Origin: Enterovirga sp.
Lineage (GTDB): Bacteria; Pseudomonadota; Alphaproteobacteria; Rhizobiales; Beijerinckiaceae
Direction of reading: 5' to 3'
Length of the DNA: 8,965 nt
Assembly: GCA_028290385.1 (NCBI GenBank)
Contig: JAQGJZ010000104.1
Coordinates: 1 to 8,965, forward strand
Below, one piece after another: positions 1 through 5,644 of this stretch (position 1 is its first letter; each line of letters opens with the position of its first letter). The notes below the pieces were generated by a model. The model was given only the letters and a program-made list of their open reading frames with translations. It made no database searches and was not told the origin of the DNA. The position numbers and the translations under genes are program-made.

Positions 1-341
1 ATCGCCCCGGTGATCGAGCGGGCGATCAGGCAGCCGACGATGCCCTGCGCGGCCACGAAGGCCGGGCGCGGGATGCGGATCTCGGCCCCCGCGGCGCCGA
101 AGGCGATCGCCGCGATCATGGGTCCGAGCAGCTGGGCGGCAGGCAGCCGCGCCGCCTCCAACAGGCCGGACAGGACCAGCGAGGCGGCAACCAGGCCCGC
201 CCATTCCAGCAAGCGCCGCCCAGGCGGCAGCCGAAGGGAGGGAACGAGACGGCGCGTTTTCCTTTTGGAAGGTGATCGGCTATGGCCGCCTGCCTGTCCG
301 GAGCCCGTGTCGCCAGATGTATCCGAAGCCCCGTCCGTCAC
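1..341 (-). CDS. AbrB family membrane protein, N-terminal part (cut by window edge)
   Basis: Seen: the minus-strand translation reads EWAGLVAASLVLSGLLEAAR, then LPAAQLLGPMIAAIAFG, then IRIPRPAFVAAQGIVGCLIA, up to the window edge. The LPAA-LLGPM-AA and AAQG-IGCLI-RS patterns match the AbrB/ammonia monooxygenase-type integral membrane family (Pfam AbrB), not the DNA-binding AbrB. Two hydrophobic segments are visible. The remaining C-terminal two thirds or more would lie left of the window. The start is unclear. No in-frame ATG exists before the homologous region. A GTG at 341 gives a polar N-terminal tail of about 45 residues with poor codon bias, and a TTG at 212 starts just before the conserved part. 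The GTG start would overlap the divergent phosphomutase start. Substrate and function are unknown; the family is often called a putative transporter or regulator. Family call fairly sure, start unsure. Confidence 0.72.
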   Translation of the reverse strand, partial: MTDGASDTSGDTGSGQAGGHSRSPSKRKTRRLVPSLRLPPGRRLLEWAGLVAASLVLSGLLEAARLPAAQLLGPMIAAIAFGAAGAEIRIPRPAFVAAQGIVGCLIARSITGA

Positions 342-1837
342 TGTCGCCGAACACCTACGATTTCGAGTCGCTCCCGCTGGTGAAGCCTACGGGCTTCCGC
401 GAGTACGACGCCCGCTGGTGGTTTGGCCACCCGGCATCGGATCAGCCGCCCGAGCTGAACCTGATGGGCGTGCAGGCGCTCGGCATGGGGCTCGGCACGC
501 TGATCGGGCGCATGGGCGTGAAGCGCGAGATCGTCACCGGGCACGATTTCCGCAGCTATTCGTCCTCCATCAAGTACGCGCTGATCACCGGCCTGATGGC
601 GGCCGGCTGCAAGGTGCATGACATCGGCCTCGCCATGTCGCCGATGGCGTATTTCGCGCAGTTTGCGCTCGATGCGCCGGCCGTCGCGATGGTCACGGCC
701 TCGCACAACGACAACGGCTGGACGGGCGTGAAGATGGGCGCTCAGCGCCCCGTCACCTTCGGGCCGGACGAGATGAGCCAGCTGCGCGAGATCGTGCTCG
801 CCGGTGATTTCGAGCTGCCGGGCGGAGGCTCCTATCACTTCGTCGAGAACTTCCCCGAGCGCTACATCCAGGACCTCACCTCGCGCCCGAAGCTCAAGCG
901 CAAGCTGAAGGTCATCGCGGCCTGCGGCAACGGCACGGCCGGTGCCTTCGCGCCCCGCATCCTGGAGGCGCTCGGCTGCGAGGTCGTGCCGCTCGATGCG
1001 GAGCTCGATTTCACGTTCCCGAACTACAACCCGAACCCCGAGGACATGGAGATGCTCCATGCCATGGCGGCGGCCGTGCGCAAGCACGGCGCGGACGTCG
1101 CGCTCGGCTTCGACGGCGATGGCGACCGCTGCGGCGTTGTCGACGAGAACGGCGACGAGATCTTTGCCGACAAGATCGGCGCCATGCTGGCCCGCGACCT
1201 CACGCGCGTGCACGGGCCGTCGCAATTCGTCGTGGACGTGAAGTCGACCGGCCTGTTCCTGACCGATCCCGTCCTGTTGGAGCTCGGCGCGAAGACGGAT
1301 TACTGGAAGACCGGCCATTCCTACATCAAGCGGCGCGTGAAGGAGCTGAACGCGCTCGCCGGCTTCGAGAAGTCCGGTCACTTCTTCTTCAACGCCCCGG
1401 TCGGGCGCGGCTACGACGACGGTCTCGTCACGGCGATCGCCGTGATCGACATGCTCGAGCGCAATCCGGACAAGACGATGTCGCAGCTCTATGCCGAGCT
1501 GCCCAAGACCTGGGGCTCGCCCACCATGTCGCCGCATTGCGCCGACGAGGTGAAGTACGACGTCGTGACCCGCGTGGTGAAGCGCTTCGAGGAGATGAAG
1601 GAGCGGGGCGAGACGGTCGCCGGTCAGCCGATCCGCGATCTCATCACCGTCAACGGGATCCGGGTCGTCACGCAGGACGGAACCTGGGGCTTGGTGCGCG
1701 CCTCGTCCAACAAGCCGGAACTGGTCGTGGTGATCGAGAGCCCGGTCTCGGAAGCGCGCCTGAAGGAGATGTTCGCGGCCGTGGACAAGATCCTGCGCGA
1801 GAACCCCGAGGTCGGCGCCTACAACCAGACCATCTAG
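317..1837 (+). CDS. phosphomannomutase/phosphoglucomutase
   Basis: A 506-residue cytoplasmic enzyme of the alpha-D-phosphohexomutase superfamily. It interconverts hexose 6-phosphate and hexose 1-phosphate, feeding GDP-mannose or UDP-glucose synthesis for polysaccharide and LPS. All four family signatures are visible: the phosphoserine loop TASHN (Ser129), the metal loop DGDGDR (Asp266, Asp268, Asp270), the sugar-binding loop EKSGH (351-355), and the C-terminal phosphate-binding loop RASSNKP (461-467). Length is normal for the bacterial PMM/PGM group. I chose ATG 317 because MYPKP leads directly into the conserved NTYDFESLPLVKPTGFREYD region, with GGAG at 300-303 upstream. An in-frame GTG at 272 would add 15 unlikely residues. 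The substrate (mannose or glucose) cannot be decided from motifs, so no symbol is given (manB, algC and pgm are all used). It converges on the pilus genes and shows no operon link to them. Confidence 0.95.
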   Translation: MYPKPRPSLSPNTYDFESLPLVKPTGFREYDARWWFGHPASDQPPELNLMGVQALGMGLGTLIGRMGVKREIVTGHDFRSYSSSIKYALITGLMAAGCKVHDIGLAMSPMAYFAQFALDAPAVAMVTASHNDNGWTGVKMGAQRPVTFGPDEMSQLREIVLAGDFELPGGGSYHFVENFPERYIQDLTSRPKLKRKLKVIAACGNGTAGAFAPRILEALGCEVVPLDAELDFTFPNYNPNPEDMEMLHAMAAAVRKHGADVALGFDGDGDRCGVVDENGDEIFADKIGAMLARDLTRVHGPSQFVVDVKSTGLFLTDPVLLELGAKTDYWKTGHSYIKRRVKELNALAGFEKSGHFFFNAPVGRGYDDGLVTAIAVIDMLERNPDKTMSQLYAELPKTWGSPTMSPHCADEVKYDVVTRVVKRFEEMKERGETVAGQPIRDLITVNGIRVVTQDGTWGLVRASSNKPELVVVIESPVSEARLKEMFAAVDKILRENPEVGAYNQTI

Positions 1838-1840
1838 GGG

Positions 1841-1868
1841 CCGGAGGCGGCCGCTAGGCCGCCGCCGG
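1841..1868. terminator. GC-rich hairpin between convergent genes, candidate bidirectional terminator
   Basis: Two arms, CCGG-A-GGCGGCC (1841-1852) and GGCCGCC-G-CCGG (1857-1868), pair over 11 of 12 positions, with one A/G mismatch, around the 4-base loop GCTA. The hairpin lies between the stop of the phosphomutase (1837) and the 3' end of the minus-strand TadE-like gene, whose stop codon (1854-1856) is inside the loop. There is no T-run on either side, so a classic intrinsic terminator is not proven. It may instead stabilise 3' ends or act with Rho. Confidence 0.5.
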
Positions 1869-2495
1869 ACAAAGGTTGTCCTTCAGCCTGACCGCTCCGT
1901 CGACCCGGATCGGCCAGGGTGTGCTCTCGCTGAGGTTGATCGTGCCGGAGATCGCCGTCCCGAACATCGGCGTGTAGGGCAGCTTCACCTCGATGTGCAT
2001 GTGGTACGACTTGGTCCCGTCCGTCGTTCCGGTCGCGTTGCGGAACCCGAGCGGGACGTCGCTGTAGACCGTGGAGGTCGATTTGGCCTCCGCGCTCGGG
2101 CCGCGTGCGCAGCTCCACAGGGCTTTCATCGTGTAGCTGGTGCTCGACGGCTTCGAGACCTCCATGGCGCTGACCGCCATCTGGAGCTTCGAGGCGTCGA
2201 AGGGCTGCATGATGACGGTGGCGGCCTTGAACGCGTCGTCGAGGAAGTTGCTGTCCACTTCCTTGTCGCGCGAGGTGAGGTCGGCGAGGCTGCGGGACAC
2301 GAGGGTGAGCTTGCGGTCGACATTCACTGCGTGCGTGATCTCGCTCATCCCGAGCAGCAGCGTCACCATGATGGGCAGGACGAGCGCGAACTCGACTGCC
2401 GCGACGCCCCCGACGGAGGCGCGGAAGGCCGCGAGGGGCGGGCCGAGACGGCGCTCGGCCGTGCCGATGGCCGCGTGAAGCGAGCGGGTCGGCAT
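1854..2495 (-). CDS. TadE/TadG-like pseudopilin (second of pair)
   Basis: A 213-residue protein with a basic N-terminus, then GG-VAAVEFALVLPIMVTLLLG-SE (about residues 29-50), the TadE-like transmembrane segment. The G30/V31 junction with Glu35 fits the class IVb prepilin pattern G/xxxxE(F/Y), so the prepilin peptidase CpaA encoded nearby could process it. The rest is a probable periplasmic domain, with one Cys in WSCARG and one in LCPAAA at the end. Start ATG 2495 is preceded by GGAG (minus strand, 2507-2504) at 8 bases. The reading frame continues open to 2756, but that part overlaps the upstream gene and does not look real. The ATG overlaps the upstream stop by one base (TGATG), suggesting coupled translation. 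Known: TadE, TadF and TadG-type pseudopilins are needed for Flp pilus assembly. Whether this one is closer to TadE, TadF or TadG cannot be decided here. Confidence 0.88.
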   Translation of the reverse strand: MPTRSLHAAIGTAERRLGPPLAAFRASVGGVAAVEFALVLPIMVTLLLGMSEITHAVNVDRKLTLVSRSLADLTSRDKEVDSNFLDDAFKAATVIMQPFDASKLQMAVSAMEVSKPSSTSYTMKALWSCARGPSAEAKSTSTVYSDVPLGFRNATGTTDGTKSYHMHIEVKLPYTPMFGTAISGTINLSESTPWPIRVDGAVRLKDNLCPAAA

Positions 2496-3076
2496 CAGAA
2501 GGGCTCCGCCTTGAAGGCCGACGAGGCCATGACCAGCCGGTTTCCGCTCCGCAGGCCCGTCGCGTACCCGAACAGGTTCACGTAGACCGGGTATTCCATG
2601 GCGGCGCGGACAACGCAGATCTCGTTCCGCTTCGGCGGGTCGTACCCGAAGGTCGAGGTGTCGAAGGCGCCGTTCGTGACCGGCACCTTGAGGACGGTGC
2701 TGGCGCTCGCGTAGCTGTCGATGCGCTTCACATCCACCTTCACGAGCGCGTTGCAATCGAACACCGCCGTGACGTTGTTGCAGACGAGCTGCTTGAACCG
2801 CGCGAGCTCGACCGCCGGATCGGTCGAGGTGGCCCCGTTCTGGAAGTTCCCGGTGTAGACTTGGCGCGCCGCATTCGCGACGGCCGTCTCGAGGATCTGC
2901 GTCGACCAGAAGGTCAGGGCGACCTCCAGGATCCCGAACAGCAGCCCGAAGAAGAACGGCGCGATCAGGCCGAACTCGACCGCGAGGGCGCCCTTGTTCG
3001 CTTTTCGGAACCGGGCGAGCAGGCGCGGTCTGTCCTGCGTCACGTCTCGGCTGCGCCGGAAAAGGCTCAGCGGCAT
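2495..3076 (-). CDS. tadE: TadE-like pseudopilin (first of pair)
   Basis: A 193-residue protein. The N-terminus is strongly basic (FRRSRD, RLLARFRKANKG), followed by the hydrophobic segment ALAVEFGLIAPFFFGLLFGI (30-49). The G29/A30 site with Glu34 matches the TadE/pseudopilin cleavage pattern G/xxxxEF. The downstream part is a predicted periplasmic domain with several cysteines (LVCNN, FDCN, EICVV) and the ending RLVMASSAFKAEPF. Start ATG 3076 has GGAGG 10 bases upstream. It is followed at once by a second TadE-like gene with a one-base stop/start overlap, so the two are probably made in a fixed ratio. Inferred role: a minor pilin-like component that helps assemble or anchor the Flp pilus after cleavage by CpaA. 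The family call is solid; the symbol is by family resemblance. Confidence 0.9.
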   Translation of the reverse strand: MPLSLFRRSRDVTQDRPRLLARFRKANKGALAVEFGLIAPFFFGLLFGILEVALTFWSTQILETAVANAARQVYTGNFQNGATSTDPAVELARFKQLVCNNVTAVFDCNALVKVDVKRIDSYASASTVLKVPVTNGAFDTSTFGYDPPKRNEICVVRAAMEYPVYVNLFGYATGLRSGNRLVMASSAFKAEPF

Positions 3077-3099
3077 GAGATCGGAACCTCCACGGCTCG

Positions 3100-3128
3100 G
3101 CTAAGCGGCCGTACCGGAGAGGCTTAGC
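3100..3128. repeat. inverted repeat upstream of the tadE pair
   Basis: Perfect 7-base arms GCTAAGC (3100-3106) and GCTTAGC (3122-3128) flank a 15-base spacer. The repeat lies in the 110-base gap between the minus-strand pilus N-domain gene and tadE, ending about 24 bases before the tadE start. It could be an operator, an attenuator-like hairpin in the transcript, or chance. The arms are short and no known motif is recognised. Confidence 0.35.
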
Positions 3129-3186
3129 TCAGAATACTTGCCGGAGAGTTGAGGTAATGCCGGACCTTCGCGCGGTCACGCCGCCT

Positions 3187-3756
3187 TCAGCGTGCGTTGA
3201 TGAACGCGGAGTTCTGGTCGGCCTGGCCCTTGTTCTCCGAGAAATACGTATTCGCGTCGCCGAGAGCGACGGAGGGCTGACATGTCGGCGTGCACGAATA
3301 GGTCTGCCGCTCGAGGCCGCGCTGCACCGTGAGGGTCGCGTCGGTTGGAGCTGTCACGCTCACCATGGATTCCCCGATCATCGTGCCGGAGGAGTCGAGC
3401 GCGATGAAGTTCGTCACCCCGTAGCTCTTGCCGGTGAGAACGACGACGCCGCTCTTCTGGATCGAGACATCCGCGACGGCTGGATTGCCGATGACGACCG
3501 TCTGGGTCTTCTCGGGCAGCTTGATCACCTTCGCGCGGTTCACCATCACGAAGAGCTCGCCGCGGGCGGTCTGCATCGGCTTGGGGCTGTCCAGCGCCGG
3601 GCTGCGCGTGTCGGCGATGTTGCGGTCCTCCGTCACCGTGACCGCCGCAAGCGGGATCGTCCGCACGCCATCGCGGGCAAAGGCGGCCGGCGACGTAGCC
3701 GCCGCCAAGAGGACGGCCGCGCCGATCCCGCGCCGAAACCACATCGTCGTGGTCAT
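3187..3756 (-). CDS. stand-alone pilus assembly protein with CpaC-type N-terminal domain
   Basis: A 189-residue exported protein. A signal peptide is visible (WFRRGIGAAVLLAAATSPAAFA, probable cleavage after Ala27). Residues about 65-137 resemble the 'pilus formation protein N-terminal region' found at the start of CpaC/RcpA secretins: V-KLPEK-VVIGNPAVADV (77-97), LTGKSYGVTNFIALD (107-121) and G-MI. The neighbouring CpaC carries the matching IFVANPAVANAVV and LGVANGSTSVFVMD. After this domain comes a short tail with YSCTPTCQP (Cys155, Cys159) and no secretin domain. ATG 3756 is chosen because GGAGCAGG lies 8 bases upstream and the signal peptide then starts cleanly. An ATG at 3774 would add MEQVRP and lacks a good ribosome site. 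It leads the minus-strand block, divergent from cpaA. Inferred role: a periplasmic partner of the CpaC secretin or of the pseudopilins; the biochemical role is unknown. Confidence 0.85.
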   Translation of the reverse strand: MTTTMWFRRGIGAAVLLAAATSPAAFARDGVRTIPLAAVTVTEDRNIADTRSPALDSPKPMQTARGELFVMVNRAKVIKLPEKTQTVVIGNPAVADVSIQKSGVVVLTGKSYGVTNFIALDSSGTMIGESMVSVTAPTDATLTVQRGLERQTYSCTPTCQPSVALGDANTYFSENKGQADQNSAFINAR

Positions 3757-3764
3757 TGGTCGAA

Positions 3765-3772
3765 CCTGCTCC
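3765..3772 (-). promoter_or_regulatory. ribosome binding site that decides the start of the pilus N-domain gene
   Basis: On the minus strand GGAGCAGG ends 8 bases before ATG 3756. It overlaps the alternative ATG at 3774 and so supports the downstream start, which also gives the better signal peptide. Confidence 0.55.
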
Positions 3773-4076
3773 ATCTAAACGGCCAGATACTCATGGTCGG
3801 GATTGGTGAATTTTGAGTTAGGCACTCCGGTCGAACATGCCTCATCGGCGGATTTGCGCAGCCGTGTTGTCGCCCCGCCGTGATCGACTTCACGTTTTGT
3901 GCCGATCCGAACCGTCATGCGTCGGGACAGCAACCCTCGACGGGTCCGCTCACAATCGGGGGTGAGCCAAGTGTTGTCGGAAGGATCTTAACGCTGCCGC
4001 AAGACGACCCGGCTAACCTGCCGATATATCTCGCGCGTGCACCGGCCCGTTATGGGGCGGGAGGTCCGCTCATCGG

Positions 4077-4090
4077 CCGGGGCGACCCGG
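4077..4090 (+). repeat. small hairpin with GNRA-type loop in the cpaA leader
   Basis: CCGGG (4077-4081), loop GCGA (4082-4085), CCCGG (4086-4090): a perfect 5-bp GC stem capped by a GNRA tetraloop, about 25 bases before the cpaA ATG. Outer GG and CC could add pairs across a bulge. It may affect translation or mRNA stability if transcribed, but is short enough to be chance in GC-rich DNA. Confidence 0.3.
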
Positions 4091-4115
4091 GGCCGTCATC
4101 GCAGGCTGACGCAGA

Positions 4116-4631
4116 ATGCTGGGCTCACTCGAAATCCTGCTCCTGGTGCTCTTCCCGGTGCTCATGGCCTATGCGGCCGCGAGCGACCTGCTCACGATGA
4201 CCATCCCGAACCGGCTGTCGCTGGCGCTGATCGCAGGCTTCGTGCTCCTGGCCTGTTTGGGCGGGCTCGGTACCCATGCCGTCCTTCTCCACCTGGCGGC
4301 CGGTGGGGCCGTGCTGGCCGTGACCTTCGCCATGTTCGCCTTCGGGTGGATCGGCGGCGGCGACGCCAAGCTGGCGGCTGCGACGGCGCTCTGGCTCGGC
4401 TTCGGCTCGCTCGCCGATTACCTGTTCATCGCGACGCTCGCCGGGGGTGTCCTCACGCTCGGCATTCTGGCCCTGAGGGCGCTGCCGCTGCCCGGCTTCG
4501 CCCTCGGTTGGGCCTGGCTGAGCCGCATGCACGACCGGCGCTCGGGCGTTCCGTACGGGATCGCACTCGCGGCCGCAGCGCTCGCCGTCTACCCGCAATC
4601 CGAGATCTGGACCGCGGCCCTCGCGCGCTGA
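4116..4631 (+). CDS. cpaA: prepilin peptidase CpaA/TadV (A24 family)
   Basis: A 171-residue polytopic inner-membrane aspartyl protease of the short A24 type, lacking the N-methylase domain of PilD. Hydrophobic segments cover most of the protein. The two catalytic aspartates are in their family motifs: Asp24 in SDLLTMTIPNRLS and Asp83 in GGGDAKLAAA. The C-terminal GVPYGIALAAAA is also typical. Role: cleaves the leader of Flp prepilin and of TadE-like pseudopilins on the cytoplasmic side of the inner membrane; two suitable pseudopilin substrates are encoded on the other strand. Start ATG 4116 fits the first membrane helix (LEILLLVLFPVLMAYAAA), though only a weak GCAGG lies upstream. It is separated from cpaB by 192 bases, so it may be a short unit of its own or be read through into cpaB. 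Confidence 0.95.
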   Translation: MLGSLEILLLVLFPVLMAYAAASDLLTMTIPNRLSLALIAGFVLLACLGGLGTHAVLLHLAAGGAVLAVTFAMFAFGWIGGGDAKLAAATALWLGFGSLADYLFIATLAGGVLTLGILALRALPLPGFALGWAWLSRMHDRRSGVPYGIALAAAALAVYPQSEIWTAALAR

Positions 4632-4823
4632 GCGCCGGCCTCTTCTGCAAAGAGCACCGCAGGCCCAACGATTGTCGCACGACATGGTGCCTGCTCTCGC
4701 GGGAAAGATCATCGTCTGCAAATTCTTAATCGACCGGATTTCCAACAGCTTCGGTTAACCATGCTTTGACGATTGCCGGAGCAAGATAATCGAAGCCGAT
4801 TGTTGCGTCCGGAACCATCGATC
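4632..4823. other. intergenic region between cpaA and cpaB
   Basis: 192 bases without a gene. The left half holds a loose dyad (GCAGGC at 4659-4664 and GCCTGC at 4689-4694, also GCACC/GGTGC) that could weaken read-through from cpaA. The right half is A/T-richer, with a candidate regulatory box at 4755-4771. A long gap inside an otherwise tightly packed cluster suggests that cpaB starts a new transcription unit. Confidence 0.5.
4755..4771 (+). promoter_or_regulatory. candidate CtrA box overlapping a -35-like element before cpaB
   Basis: TTAA (4755-4758), 7 bases, TTGA (4766-4769): one mismatch from the CtrA consensus TTAA-N7-TTAA, and the first half reads TTAACCAT, a common half-site. The second half is also TTGACG (4766-4771), like a -35 hexamer. 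CtrA boxes often overlap the -35 at activated promoters. A GATAAT at 4785-4790 is a good -10 by sequence, but the 13-base spacing is short. The cpaB ATG is 52 bases downstream of the -35-like element. Confidence 0.42.
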
Positions 4824-5615
4824 ATGAAGCCCGCCCGCGTCATCGTACTCATCACGGCACTTGGCGCAGCTGGCGTTGCCGCCATGATTATGATGCGGAC
4901 CAACGAGCCCGGTCCGGTCGTGGTCCACACCGAGGCCGCCCCGTCCAAGTCCGTCCAGGTTCTGGTGGCGGCGTCCGATCTGCCCGTCGGCCAGGTGCTG
5001 AAGCCGGGCGACATGCGCTGGCAGCCGTGGCCGGCCGACCTCGCACCTTCCGCCGCCACCCTGCGTGACGCCGCCCCGAACGCCGACAAGGAGTTCGAGG
5101 GATCCCTCGTGCGGCAGAGCTTCCTCGGCGGCGAGCCGATGCGCCGCGAGAAGCTGGTCAAGGCCGATGGCTCCGGCTTCATGTCGGCCATCCTGCCCTC
5201 CGGCATGCGGGCGCTGGCGATCTCCATCGACACGCGCGGGGCGACCTCGGCCGGCGGCTTCATCCTGCCGAACGACCGCGTCGACGTGCTTCGGATCTAC
5301 CGGGACGAGGAGGCGTCGAAGGCGGGCGGCAGCGACGTGCAGGTCGCCGAAACGATCCTCTCCAACGTCCGGGTGCTCGCGATCGGGCAGAACGTGCAGG
5401 AGCGCCAGGGCGAGCGCGTCGTCACCGGCGAGACCGCCACGCTCGAGCTGAGCCCGTCCCAGTCGGAAACCCTCGCGCTGGCGCAGCGGACCGGCCAGCT
5501 CTCGCTGGCGCTGCGCAGCCTGGCCGATGCCAGGCAGGTGGCCTCCCGCGAGGAGAAGCCCGAATCCGGACTCACCATCATCCGCGGCGGCGTCGCGGCG
5601 CGCGTGAAGCGGTGA
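4824..5615 (+). CDS. cpaB: Flp pilus assembly protein CpaB/RcpC
   Basis: A 263-residue protein with one N-terminal membrane helix (VIVLITALGAAGVAAMIMM, about 6-24) and a periplasmic remainder. Residues about 44-107 form a SAF-type domain (VQVLVAASDLPVGQVLKPGD, then W-PWP). The RcpC/CpaB domain follows, with MRALAISIDTRGATSAGGFI and LPNDRVDVL, then VRVLAIGQ, and ends in TATLELSPSQSETLALAQ and GQLSLALRSL. Known for the family: an inner-membrane/periplasmic component that works with the secretin CpaC, possibly through peptidoglycan-binding SAF modules. ATG 4824 is preferred, with GGAA at 4811-4814. A TTG at 4773 would prepend a polar stretch before the membrane helix. Its stop overlaps a possible GTG start of cpaC. 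Confidence 0.94.
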   Translation: MKPARVIVLITALGAAGVAAMIMMRTNEPGPVVVHTEAAPSKSVQVLVAASDLPVGQVLKPGDMRWQPWPADLAPSAATLRDAAPNADKEFEGSLVRQSFLGGEPMRREKLVKADGSGFMSAILPSGMRALAISIDTRGATSAGGFILPNDRVDVLRIYRDEEASKAGGSDVQVAETILSNVRVLAIGQNVQERQGERVVTGETATLELSPSQSETLALAQRTGQLSLALRSLADARQVASREEKPESGLTIIRGGVAARVKR

Positions 5616-5644
5616 CCCTCATGCGAATTGCGGAACTGAGTCCG

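Larger units (their letters stand above)
3757..4115. other. divergent intergenic region between the two pilus transcription units
   Basis: 359 bases with no convincing gene. An open frame at 3880-4200 overlaps cpaA in another frame and resembles nothing. The region must hold promoters for both the leftward (pilus N-domain, tadE pair) and rightward (cpaA) units, and it is visibly richer in A/T than the genes. A TTAAC occurs at 3988-3992 and GATATAT at 4023-4029, but I could not pair them into a well-spaced -35/-10 promoter or a complete CtrA box. No Flp pilin-like small frame (G-xxxx-EY plus hydrophobic helix) is present. Confidence 0.6.

Noticed and set aside
338..1537. 399-codon open frame on the minus strand opposite the phosphomutase
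   Set aside because: Low-complexity Arg/His/Val/Glu composition and no motif; a shadow of the clear phosphomutase gene.
2495..2756. N-terminal extension of the second TadE-like protein
   Set aside because: The extension overlaps the upstream tadE in another frame, is Arg/Gly-rich, and would bury the membrane helix. ATG 2495 with a good ribosome site is better.
3974..4029. Sigma-70-like promoter for cpaA (TTGTCG and GATATA)
   Set aside because: The two elements are about 40 bases apart and have no partner at proper spacing.
3880..4200. Possible small gene (106 codons) in the divergent region
   Set aside because: It runs into cpaA in another frame, has no recognisable motif or membrane helix, and its composition looks non-coding.
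4652..4696. Terminator after cpaA from the GCAGGC/GCCTGC dyad
   Set aside because: A six-base stem with a 24-base loop and no T-run; too weak to call a terminator.
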